Origin: Akkermansiaceae bacterium UBA5689
GTDB taxonomy: Bacteria; Verrucomicrobiota; Verrucomicrobiia; Verrucomicrobiales; Akkermansiaceae
Direction of reading: 5' to 3'
NCBI GenBank assembly: GCA_002420305.1
Contig: DIHT01000085.1
Location: 6,373-36,107, forward strand
DNA length: 29,735 bases
The translations under genes were made by a program, and so were the position numbers. This document shows, in pieces, positions 16,886-24,417 of this stretch (positions within the stretch are counted from its first letter, which is position 1; the number at the start of each line of letters is the position of its first letter). Below the pieces are notes generated by a model that was not told the origin of the DNA, ran no database searches, and saw only the letters and a program-made list of their open reading frames with translations.

Positions 16886-18826
16886 TCATAAGTCCCCGGT
16901 GTCATCTGCCGAGATAAAGCCATTAGCGACGAGAATGTCATCCCAGCCGTCATTGTTGAAATCCACAAACTTGGATCCCCAGGCCCAGCGACCCATATTG
17001 ACGCCAGCTTGCACGCCGACATCGTTGAAGGGGCGGCCTGCCACTCCCTCGAATAGCGAGTTTCCAATAGCGAGATGCTGAAACTGTTCCCGGATCTCCC
17101 CCGGGAGACCTGGTTTGAATTGTTTCTGGTAGGTGATGCGATTGCCGGCGCTGGAGAACATGTTACTGGTGTAAACGTCCATCCGGCCGTCGAGATTGAA
17201 ATCAGACCAGCTCACCGACATTCCGGATGAGGTGTCCTCGAGGCGCATCTCTGCGGCTATTTCGGCAAAGGTTCCCCCATCGTTACGGTAAAGGCAGTTC
17301 CGGCCGTAGTCGTTGGCTACGTAAAGATCCTGATCCCCATCGTTGTCGTAGTCTTCCCAGGAAGCGGCAAAGGAGAAGCGGCGATTGTTCACGTCCATTC
17401 CCGTTGTCACGGTAGCATCCTTGAATTCAAGGTTGCCCTCGTTGTGCCATAGCATGTTGGGTCCACCATTATTGGCATCATGAAAGGGCATAGGCTCCCC
17501 CATTGCTCCGCCTCGGAGGACGGATTTTGACGGGTTGTAGCCACAGACGTAAAAGTCAACCAGTCCATCGTTGTCATAATCAGCAGCTGCGAGGGAGAAG
17601 GATTGCGCTTTGGTTGAGGAGCCGAAGGCGAGACTGAAGGAGCCCTTACCGTTATTTGCCATGACCATGATTCGGAAGTCCTGAGAAACGATGAGGTCCT
17701 GATCGCCATCGTTGTCCAGATCAACGAGAAGGGCAGCCGCGCAGTAATCAAGCCATCCCGTGCCGCTGGCATCGGTGACGTCCCTAAGGGTGCCATCCGG
17801 ATTTTGGAGGAGCATCCGGTTTGGTAACCCTCCTTGCTGGCACACGTAGAGGTCCTCCAGTCCATCTCCGTTAATATCCCCGATTGCAAGGCCGTGGTTG
17901 GCCACCGGGTCCAGGCCGAGCTCTCTGGGTAAACGGCTCCGCCAGTGATCACTAGAATGAAGGAACTGGGTCTGATAGGTGGCCTCATTCCCGAGGATGC
18001 TGTGAGTCGCATCCTCGAAGAGAGGAGAGGAGCCCCCGGGTTGGGTGATTTCCTCGTAATCGGTGAGCTCAATAGCGGTGAGGAGGGGTTCCTGCCCATC
18101 AGCCAACTTCCACTCGCAGGACCACGTTGCGTTGATTTGTGTCCTAGAATCCTCTTCCACTTGAAGAATGTCTACGAGAACAAGACATCGTGCTGTCTTA
18201 TCCTTACCCGGGAACACCCGGAAGATTTTCATGTGCGGTTCGGTCGATCCTCCGCTGGCGCGTAATGCATTCAAGCTGCTTGCGAGCTCCTTGGCCCCTA
18301 CGGTCCTCGCCTCAGAGTCGAGATCGGCCTGCCGAATGGAAAAGCGGTCATCATCAAAGGATGCCGCCAGATTGTCGGGACGAAGTCTGGTGGAGGAAAC
18401 TGCGGTGATTGTGAGACTGTTCAACTGGGAATCCTGAATAGCCCGGGGGGATGCGAGGAGGTCCTCTAGTTTGTGTAACTGATCTTTGGCAGCTGCGCTG
18501 AAGGTTTCAGAGGCCCAGCCATCTTTCGAGGGGTCCATTCTTTCGTAGGCGTCCTGCAGGGGGGCGATGAATTTCTTCTGTCTCAATCCGGGAGACGTTT
18601 CCATGGTTCCGGTCTTTGCCGCAGGGTTGGCCGTTGGAAGTGATTCCGGGATGGGAGCGGAGGGAAAGGGTGGAGAGGTCTCACCCAGATTCTCCGAGAA
18701 GCTTTCCAAGGGGGCATTTTCATCGCCAACATCACCTTCGCCGCAGGAAGCCAGAAAGGTTATCAGGCTGCACAACGCCAATCCCAAGGTGCACGAATAA
18801 AAAGGGGTGATCGCGCGTTGTCTCAT
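14792..18826 (-). CDS. Candidate selenoprotein: CRTAC1/ASPIC-UnbV lipoprotein with thioredoxin-like and TPR domains, read through an in-frame UGA
   Basis: ATG 18826 to TAG 14792 is one frame of 1344 residues interrupted only by TGA at 16888-16886 (codon 647). Residues 1-28 form a lipoprotein signal with lipobox LASC (C28). After a family-type N-terminal region come FG-GAP/VCBS repeats (about 305-640: DINGDGLED, DLDNDGDQD, DYDNDGDQD, DFNNDGWDD). The repeats resume after the TGA (DWDFDGDLD), followed by ASPIC/UnbV (about 769-849), a TlpA/redoxin-like domain with CDTC (C923, C926) and TPR helices (about 1104-1294). VCBS repeats plus ASPIC/UnbV normally sit in a single CRTAC1-type chain, and here the TGA splits that unit. 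Without readthrough the second half would lack a signal peptide, an ATG and a ribosome site. Insertion of selenocysteine is inferred from the hairpin described separately. The alternatives are a nonsense mutation or a sequencing error. Confidence 0.72.
16838..16888 (-). promoter_or_regulatory. Candidate bacterial SECIS element downstream of the in-frame UGA
   Basis: On the minus-strand RNA the UGA (16888-16886) is followed by 17 nt and then the loop GGUCG (16868-16864). The loop is closed by a perfect 6-bp stem, GCGACA (16874-16869) with UGUCGC (16863-16858). A possible lower stem pairs GAAGU (starting inside the UGA) with ACUUC (16842-16838). In E. coli fdhF the SECIS hairpin also lies just after the UGA, with GGUC in its loop about 18 nt downstream, and SelB contacts the loop G and U. 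The bulged U of the E. coli stem is not obvious here. Nothing has been folded by program. Confidence 0.65.
16886..16888 (-). other. In-frame TGA, proposed selenocysteine codon (residue 647)
   Basis: The codons run GGG GAC TTA TGA AGT GTC TAC TGG, coding GDL-U-SVYW. The TGA falls exactly at a multiple of three from both the upstream ATG and the downstream frame. Other genes in the window end normally at TGA (22491, 26393, 27784), so general reassignment of UGA is excluded. No other gene of the window has an internal TGA that breaks a conserved domain. Confidence 0.68.
16886..18826 (-). CDS. Upstream half of the interrupted gene: lipoprotein with FG-GAP/VCBS repeats (646 aa if terminated at UGA)
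   Basis: This is the product expected if the TGA acts as a stop, and what an automatic caller would annotate. The signal sequence MRQRAITPFYSCTLGLALCS leads to the lipobox LASC (C28). Residues 30-90 are proline- and serine-rich, likely a linker. Residues about 85-265 form an N-terminal domain of unknown function (QDAYERMDPSKDGWASETF). The VCBS-like propeller repeats have DxDxDG calcium loops. The chain would stop right after the last complete repeat (FVDFNNDGWDDILVANGFI) and ADDTGDL, with the rest of the propeller missing, which is unlike an intact CRTAC1-type protein. It is divergently oriented to the second CotH gene across a 179-nt region. Confidence 0.85.
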   Translation of the reverse strand: MRQRAITPFYSCTLGLALCSLITFLASCGEGDVGDENAPLESFSENLGETSPPFPSAPIPESLPTANPAAKTGTMETSPGLRQKKFIAPLQDAYERMDPSKDGWASETFSAAAKDQLHKLEDLLASPRAIQDSQLNSLTITAVSSTRLRPDNLAASFDDDRFSIRQADLDSEARTVGAKELASSLNALRASGGSTEPHMKIFRVFPGKDKTARCLVLVDILQVEEDSRTQINATWSCEWKLADGQEPLLTAIELTDYEEITQPGGSSPLFEDATHSILGNEATYQTQFLHSSDHWRSRLPRELGLDPVANHGLAIGDINGDGLEDLYVCQQGGLPNRMLLQNPDGTLRDVTDASGTGWLDYCAAALLVDLDNDGDQDLIVSQDFRIMVMANNGKGSFSLAFGSSTKAQSFSLAAADYDNDGLVDFYVCGYNPSKSVLRGGAMGEPMPFHDANNGGPNMLWHNEGNLEFKDATVTTGMDVNNRRFSFAASWEDYDNDGDQDLYVANDYGRNCLYRNDGGTFAEIAAEMRLEDTSSGMSVSWSDFNLDGRMDVYTSNMFSSAGNRITYQKQFKPGLPGEIREQFQHLAIGNSLFEGVAGRPFNDVGVQAGVNMGRWAWGSKFVDFNNDGWDDILVANGFISADDTGDL

Positions 18827-18955
18827 TTAGTCTTGTCAGGATGGAGATTCACGGACACATGGTTGCCGGTTCCATTTTTGTAGACTTGGAAACCATGTTT
18901 CTACAGCCAAAAGTGTAGAGGGGGTGCTCCTGATGATGGCTCTGAAGGGTTTGCT

Positions 18956-18986
18956 TTGACGATGGGGCCGGCAAACGCTGTATTAT
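18956..18986 (+). promoter_or_regulatory. Possible sigma-70-type promoter for the plus-strand CotH gene
   Basis: TTGACG (18956-18961) is followed 17 nt later by TGTATT (18979-18984), or 19 nt later by TATTAT (18981-18986). The -10 box overlaps the first possible ATG (18985). If this promoter is used, the message would start near 18992 and the next ATG, at 19006, would be the real start. This fits the signal peptide that begins there. Only the box matches support it. Confidence 0.35.
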
Positions 18987-19005
18987 GCCATACCCCCCTC
19001 AACGT

Positions 19006-22000
19006 ATGCGCTCTGTCCCCCGTATCGCCCTCCGCGCCTTTCTGCTTTGTGCATTTCAGACCGTTTTTGCCCAGTCACAAGTGACATCGCCGGTTATCAA
19101 TGAGGTTCACTATGACGAGGTAGACAAGACGGAGGTCGCCGAGTTCATAGAGATATACAATCCCACGGACGCTGCGATCAGTCTGGAGGGATGGGAGATT
19201 TCAGGGGGCGTAGATTTCCTCTTTCCGCCAGCCAGTCGGATTGAGGGCGGGTCCTACCTGATTATCGCTCAGGACCCGGCGACGATCGCGAGGAAATTTC
19301 GGCGTAATGGAGCGCTGGGCCCGTGGAGCGGAAGACTTCGCAATAGCGGAGAGACGCTGAACCTGCGTGATCCCGATGGCGTGGTGGTGAGTACGGTGGA
19401 TTATCAGTTGGGGTTTCCTTGGCCCACAGTGGGAGATCTGGTGGATGGAGTGAGTCCATCAATTCAGTTGATACATCCGGAATTGCAGACAGATCTGGGA
19501 GGGAGTTGGCGGTCGGGCCGTCCGACCCCCGGGGTTCGCAATATCGTATACTCCGAGGTGGCTCCTCCTCAAGTCCGGCAGGTGTCCCACGTTCCGGTTG
19601 AGCCCCGGGCCAATGATCCCGTTGTTGTCGCTGCGCATGTAACGGATCCTGATGGGGTGGCTTCCGTAGTTCTTTCCTATCAAGTGGTGAGGCCGGGAGC
19701 TTACGTCAGTCGATTCCTGAAATATGACCAGAACGGTAGTGCCAATCTGGACCCGGCATTTGAGCGAGGTTGGGTTGATCTTGAAATGAGAGACGATGGA
19801 CAAACCGGCGACGAGGAGGCCGGGGACGGGATTTATGCCGTTGCCATTCCAGCTAGCATCAACCGAAACCGCTACCTTGTCCGTTACCGGATCGCTGTCG
19901 AGGACCGCGATGGAAATGCTGTCCTTCTGCCCTACGAGGACGACCCTCAGTTCAATTTTGCCTACTTCGTCTACAATGGGACACCGAACTGGCAGGGTGC
20001 GATTCGTGAAGGGGATGCCCCGGTGACCTTCTCGGGTGAGTTGATGTCGAGTATTCCGACATACTTCCTGCTGAGTAAATCCAGCTGGGTGGATGACTCA
20101 CAGTTTGGCGGTTATGGAGGGTCGGAGTATCTCTGGCCTGGTACTCTGGTCTACGACGGAAAGGTCTACGATCACATTCGCTATCGGCCCCGGGGAGGAG
20201 TGCACCGGTTCCAATATGGAAAGAACTTCTGGAAGTTTGATTTCAACCGGGGGCATCGCTTCCAGGCCAGAGATGAATATGGCCGTAAATACAAGACGGA
20301 GTGGAGTAAGATGAATTTTTCTTCAATCGTCCAGCAGGTCAATTTCCAGCACCGGGGTGAGCAAGGGCTTTTCGAGGGAGTGGGATTCCGCCTTTTCGAG
20401 CTTTGTGGAGTAGAGGCCTGCAAGACGCACCATGCGCAGTTCTACGTGATCGATGAGTCCCGTCCTGCGCGTTCCCAGTATGGGAGTGACTATTACGGAC
20501 TCTATCTCGTGATCGAGCAGATGGACGGCCAGTTTCTTGATGAGCATGGGCTGCCCGACGGGAATCTCTACAAAATCGAGGGGCACTCCGGGCAGTCCAA
20601 CAATCAAGGTCCGACTCAGGTGACAAACCGGTCTGATGTCTCCTCCTTCATCAGTGAATACCGTGGTCGAAACCCCACGGAGCAATGGTGGCGTTCGAAT
20701 CTCAATATCGAGAAGTATCTCAGTTATCGCACGGTGGTCGAATCCATTCACCACTACGATATTGCCTACGGTAAAAACTACTACTACTACCACAACCCCG
20801 ACTCCGGAAAGTTCGAGGTGCTTCCGTGGGACCTTGATCTCACCTTTGCCAACAACATGTATGGCAACGGTAATCATGATTTTAAAACGAAAGTTGCCGA
20901 GAATTCGGCATTCAATACGGATTACCAGAACCGGGTTCGGGAGGTCCTCGATCTCTTGTTCAACCGGGATGAGGGGGACAAGCTCGTGGATGAGGCGATG
21001 AGATTTGTTTACACTCCCGGGCAGCCGTCTCTTGTGGATGCCGATCGTCGCATGTGGGACAACAATCCCCGTCTCAATCACAGGGATCGCTATTATGATA
21101 TCTCTCCCACGAGGGATTTTCAGGGGATGGTGGGTGTCGTGAAGGAGTGGATCAGTTCACGGGGAAGATGGATGACCCAGACGCTTCTCAGGGACGAGAG
21201 TCGTGTCCCGGAAACCCCGACGCTTACCTATGCGGGTCCACAGGGTTACCCCTCCGATGGACTAGTTTTTAACAGTAGCAACTTCGTCAGTCCCAGTCGT
21301 TCCCGTTTTGCCGGGATGGAGTGGAGGCTGGCTGAGGTCCATAACCCGGAGGTGGCAAACTACAATCCCGATGAGCCAAATATCTATGAGATCGCGGGAA
21401 GTTTCGAGTCCGGTGAGCTTAATGCCTTCTCTCGCTCCTATCAATTCCCCCCGGTGGCGGTGGAGGTAGGTCGGAGCTATCGCGTGAGGGTGAGGCTGAA
21501 GGATGTAGCGGGGCGGTGGAGCCACTGGTCGGAGCCGGCAGAGTTTCTTGTTACGGCTCCGGATCTTTCTGGCTACCTCCGTGACCTGCGGATATCGGAG
21601 TTCATGTATCATCCTCCCGAGCCAGTCGGAGAGGAGCGGATAGTATCTACGAATAGAGATGATTTTGAGTTTGTTGAGCTGAAGAATACCGGAAGTTCTG
21701 CCATTGATTTGCGGAACGTGCGTTTCACCAAGGGGATTGATTTCGACTTTGGGGGAAGTGCAATTGAAACGGTTGAGCCTGGGGCTTACGTGCTGGCGGT
21801 AAAAAATCGAGCCGCTTTCGAGGCTCGTTATGGGCCTCTTCTTCCGGTGGCGGGTGAATACACCAACGATAACCTGCGTAATAGTGGTGAGCGGTTGAAG
21901 CTGTCCTTTGGAGCGGGTAGTGCAATCCATGATATCAATCCCTACTCGGACGCGCTTCCGTGGCCTCCTGCGGCGGATGGCAATTTCAGTCTGGTTCTCC

Positions 22001-22491
22001 GTGGAGTGAATGAAGCGCTACCTCCTGATCACAATGATCCAGAAAGTTGGAGGATCAGTCGATATTCTGCAGGTAGTCCCGGCAGCGGTGATGATATCGA
22101 TTATGACTCATGGAGAGAGCAGTATAATATCGCGGATGACCTTGGGGACGAAGACGGTGATGGGATTGTGTCTTTGCTCGAGTTTTTCCTCGGAGGAGAT
22201 CCGCATGTGGGCTCGCAGCACCTTCTGCCTGTTGCTGACACTCGCCCTGTCGAGAGCGGGGGAGAAGATGTGGATTTCCTGACTCTGACTTTTTCCCGGG
22301 AGGTCGCTGCTGATCAGATAAACTATGTTGTCGAGTTTTCCTCTGACCTGGTCACCTGGGTTGAGGGTTCATCCCTCCTTCGTCAGGATCCGAGCGGAAA
22401 TGATGACGGTCTTCTCATCGAGACTTGGCGATCTAACACTCCTGCTACGGAAGAGCTCCAGCTTTTTGCCCGCCTGCGGGTCTGGCGTTGA
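19006..22491 (+). CDS. Secreted LTD-CotH-LTD protein with intact CotH motif (1161 aa)
   Basis: The start at 19006 gives MRSVPRIALRAFLLCAFQTVFA, a good signal peptide; ATG 18985 would add seven residues (MPYPPQR). With 18985 numbering, domains are: lamin-tail (about 34-185, INEVHYDE to FIEIYNPTDAAI); an Ig-like segment (about 195-330, ending YRIAVEDRDGN); CotH (about 345-690) with YGLYLVIEQMDGQFL and PWDLDLTFAN, the E and DxD positions expected in active CotH kinases; a fibronectin-like stretch (about 740-855); a second lamin-tail (about 865-1025); and a C-terminal beta tail with DEDGDGIVSLLEF, an EF-hand-like acidic loop. The gene is a distant paralogue of 495-4277: the second LTD (DDFEFVELKNTGSSAIDL versus DDYEFIELLNTGSRNIDL) is clearly related. 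It ends 16 nt from the convergent aldolase gene. Confidence 0.88.
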   Translation: MRSVPRIALRAFLLCAFQTVFAQSQVTSPVINEVHYDEVDKTEVAEFIEIYNPTDAAISLEGWEISGGVDFLFPPASRIEGGSYLIIAQDPATIARKFRRNGALGPWSGRLRNSGETLNLRDPDGVVVSTVDYQLGFPWPTVGDLVDGVSPSIQLIHPELQTDLGGSWRSGRPTPGVRNIVYSEVAPPQVRQVSHVPVEPRANDPVVVAAHVTDPDGVASVVLSYQVVRPGAYVSRFLKYDQNGSANLDPAFERGWVDLEMRDDGQTGDEEAGDGIYAVAIPASINRNRYLVRYRIAVEDRDGNAVLLPYEDDPQFNFAYFVYNGTPNWQGAIREGDAPVTFSGELMSSIPTYFLLSKSSWVDDSQFGGYGGSEYLWPGTLVYDGKVYDHIRYRPRGGVHRFQYGKNFWKFDFNRGHRFQARDEYGRKYKTEWSKMNFSSIVQQVNFQHRGEQGLFEGVGFRLFELCGVEACKTHHAQFYVIDESRPARSQYGSDYYGLYLVIEQMDGQFLDEHGLPDGNLYKIEGHSGQSNNQGPTQVTNRSDVSSFISEYRGRNPTEQWWRSNLNIEKYLSYRTVVESIHHYDIAYGKNYYYYHNPDSGKFEVLPWDLDLTFANNMYGNGNHDFKTKVAENSAFNTDYQNRVREVLDLLFNRDEGDKLVDEAMRFVYTPGQPSLVDADRRMWDNNPRLNHRDRYYDISPTRDFQGMVGVVKEWISSRGRWMTQTLLRDESRVPETPTLTYAGPQGYPSDGLVFNSSNFVSPSRSRFAGMEWRLAEVHNPEVANYNPDEPNIYEIAGSFESGELNAFSRSYQFPPVAVEVGRSYRVRVRLKDVAGRWSHWSEPAEFLVTAPDLSGYLRDLRISEFMYHPPEPVGEERIVSTNRDDFEFVELKNTGSSAIDLRNVRFTKGIDFDFGGSAIETVEPGAYVLAVKNRAAFEARYGPLLPVAGEYTNDNLRNSGERLKLSFGAGSAIHDINPYSDALPWPPAADGNFSLVLRGVNEALPPDHNDPESWRISRYSAGSPGSGDDIDYDSWREQYNIADDLGDEDGDGIVSLLEFFLGGDPHVGSQHLLPVADTRPVESGGEDVDFLTLTFSREVAADQINYVVEFSSDLVTWVEGSSLLRQDPSGNDDGLLIETWRSNTPATEELQLFARLRVWR

Positions 22492-22507
22492 ATGCAACAG
22501 GGAGGGT

Positions 22508-23323
22508 TCAGATCGTGACATCCCCGGTCTGGGCGGAGTGGGATTCCTGTCCAAGAAGGTCTCGAAGTTCTGAAACTTCATTCCGGAGTCCCTCAGAAAG
22601 GAAAATGGCGTCGGCCTTATGAATCAGCAGGTTGGCCCCCATCTCGACGAACTGCATTTGTTTTTGAGGTGGTAGCCAATGATGGATGCCTGCTCCAATT
22701 CCGGCCGCCCGGGCTTTGCCAAGGATGAAGGCACAGGCTTCCAGAAATCGGGGGTGATCATATTGCTCGGGCACACCGAGGCTCGTCGAGAGGTCGTGAG
22801 GGCCGATAAGAACGCAGTCGAGCCCCTTCACGGCAAGAATCTCGTCGAGGTTCTCCATCGCTGGGACACTCTCGATATTGGTAAGGAGAATGTGGCTGGC
22901 GTTGTGGTTTTCGACATATGTCTGGAGCTCAGGTTCCAGGTCTTCGCCCTCGAGTGCCCTCCGTGCCCGCTCTCCCTTGAGAGGGCGCAGTTTGCTCGCC
23001 CCTACCATTGAGCGGACAACTTCGGGTTGCTCCACGTAGGGTACAATGACCCCTGCGGCACCATCGTCGAGAGCGACGGTTGCATCATCCGGGTCCTGAG
23101 TAGGGATTCGGACGAGGGGAGGAAGCCCCATCGAGGTGTAAGTGCGGCACATCCATGAGACTGTTTCTCGATTGAGAGCGATGTGCTCGGTATCAATAAA
23201 CACAAAATCAAGTCCGGAGCCCGCAATCAACCCGGGCCACTTGGTTGAGGGAGAGACAACGCATGTCCCAAGGACGGCACGCTCTCCTCCATGAAGAATT
23301 GTTCGTAGTTCGCTAGGCTTCAT
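22508..23323 (-). CDS. HpcH/HpaI-family class II aldolase
   Basis: 271 residues, the usual length for HpaI-type pyruvate aldolases (class II, metal dependent), which cleave 4-hydroxy-2-oxo acids to pyruvate and an aldehyde. Key residues are in place: H47 (DTEH) and R72 (LVRIP) match the catalytic His45 and Arg70 of E. coli HpaI, and E151 (NIES) and D177 (GPHDLSTSLG) match its metal ligands Glu149 and Asp175, all with a constant shift of two. The stretch between residues 105 and 140 is charged and differs from HpaI, so the substrate may differ; 2-keto-3-deoxy sugar acids are a reasonable guess. Its ATG overlaps the stop of the upstream Gfo/Idh gene by 4 nt (ATGA), showing translational coupling. 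It is the last gene of a three-gene operon. Cytoplasmic. Confidence 0.9.
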   Translation of the reverse strand: MKPSELRTILHGGERAVLGTCVVSPSTKWPGLIAGSGLDFVFIDTEHIALNRETVSWMCRTYTSMGLPPLVRIPTQDPDDATVALDDGAAGVIVPYVEQPEVVRSMVGASKLRPLKGERARRALEGEDLEPELQTYVENHNASHILLTNIESVPAMENLDEILAVKGLDCVLIGPHDLSTSLGVPEQYDHPRFLEACAFILGKARAAGIGAGIHHWLPPQKQMQFVEMGANLLIHKADAIFLSEGLRNEVSELRDLLGQESHSAQTGDVTI

Positions 23324-24417
23324 CCGATGGGTTCTATTGCGTTTCCAGAGTGCGCACTCTCGAGCGCCGCCTGCACGGTAGCCGCGATATCCCGGGCGCC
23401 GGCAGCATTAAGAATGGGCTCACAGTCGAGGTCCAGAGCTTCGACAAAGTTCTGCATGAGCAGGTAATTGTTCTCGTCAGCAATACGCTGGTGTTTGAAT
23501 TCAGTAGGAGGTTGATCGCGAGCGTATACTGCGACCTCGGGACGTGCTTCGCTGATAACTAGCGAGCCCTCGCTGCCCAGGAGGTGCAGCTTGATTTCTC
23601 CAATATTGGGATGGGAAGCCGCGCCGATTCGACCAAGCGAAAGAGTTCCGACGCAGCCGTTGGCCATCTCAAGGGAAACCGTCGCAAGGTCATCTACTCC
23701 GTTGTCGACGTTGGCCTGATGAAAATGTGAAGCGGTTCGGGCGAAAACCCGCTGCACGGGAGAGTTCACAAGCATACGGATATAGGCGAGCGGGTAAATG
23801 CCTTCAATCTGGAGTTCTCCGAGTGGTCTGGTGCCCACCCCTCCATCAGAACCATCGGCATGAGCCTCCAGTTGACGTTCCATCCAATCGATGGGAGGCG
23901 CACCCGGGGTCTGCGAGCCCTTGGGAGGGCCAGCATCCTTGGAGAAATAAAAGTCGCAGTGAATGGCCTGCAGTTCGCCAATAGCTCCATTGTTCAGGTT
24001 GTGGCGCGCCTCTACAAGCGCAGGGAGAAAATTACGATTCCACACGAGGCACTTAACGCTGTGTTCTGCAACGGCAGCAACGAGGTCGTTACAATCGTTA
24101 AGGCTGGGCGAGAGAGGTTTGTCGACAACGATATGCTTTCCTGCTTTCGCAGCCCGGATGGCGAGGTCGCAGTGGCGTTCGGCCTCAGGGCTGACGACCA
24201 CAAGGTCACAGTCTGCAAGAGCCTCCTCTACATCACGGTAGTAGGGGATGTTATGCTGATCCGCAAAAATCTGGTTGCGGTCATGAGTCCACTGGGGCCG
24301 ATCGGCGTCATCGGCAACTGCTACGAGTTGGAAGCGGGGATGAGCTGCCACGGCGTTGGGCAGGTAGTCGTGCTTGACGACGCTCAGGACGAGGGCGCGG
24401 TAAATGTGATCAGGCAT
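23320..24417 (-). CDS. Gfo/Idh/MocA-family oxidoreductase (365 aa)
   Basis: A two-domain NAD(P)-dependent sugar oxidoreductase by overall pattern: an N-terminal Rossmann region with DLVVVSPEAERHCDLAIRAAKAGKH, and VDKPL (residues 98-102) where the family has the EKP motif. The C-terminal alpha/beta domain includes GAIGELQAIHCDF and NGCVGTLSLGRIG. The usual glycine-rich GxGxxG near the N terminus is missing; the sequence there is ALVLSVVKHDYLP. Cofactor binding may therefore be altered. The ATG at 24417 has a good ribosome site (GAGGAAG, 3 nt from the ATG) and overlaps the end of the upstream gene by 8 nt; its own stop overlaps the aldolase start. The substrate cannot be named from sequence. 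A role in oxidising or isomerising a sugar ahead of the aldolase step is an inference. Confidence 0.85.
   Translation of the reverse strand: MPDHIYRALVLSVVKHDYLPNAVAAHPRFQLVAVADDADRPQWTHDRNQIFADQHNIPYYRDVEEALADCDLVVVSPEAERHCDLAIRAAKAGKHIVVDKPLSPSLNDCNDLVAAVAEHSVKCLVWNRNFLPALVEARHNLNNGAIGELQAIHCDFYFSKDAGPPKGSQTPGAPPIDWMERQLEAHADGSDGGVGTRPLGELQIEGIYPLAYIRMLVNSPVQRVFARTASHFHQANVDNGVDDLATVSLEMANGCVGTLSLGRIGAASHPNIGEIKLHLLGSEGSLVISEARPEVAVYARDQPPTEFKHQRIADENNYLLMQNFVEALDLDCEPILNAAGARDIAATVQAALESAHSGNAIEPIG

Noticed and set aside
16886..16888. General reassignment of UGA as a sense codon
   Set aside because: Several genes in the window end at TGA at the expected family length, and no other conserved domain is crossed by an in-frame TGA.
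14792..18826. Two separate, translationally coupled genes instead of one recoded gene
   Set aside because: The downstream frame has no ATG near its start, no ribosome site and no signal peptide. The domain unit runs across the TGA in the same frame, and a SECIS-like hairpin follows. A nonsense mutation or sequencing error remains possible and is kept as the main alternative.
20323..21081. Minus-strand frame of 252 codons with a valine-rich stretch
   Set aside because: The valine run is the reverse of a tyrosine-rich segment of the CotH protein; the frame is a shadow.
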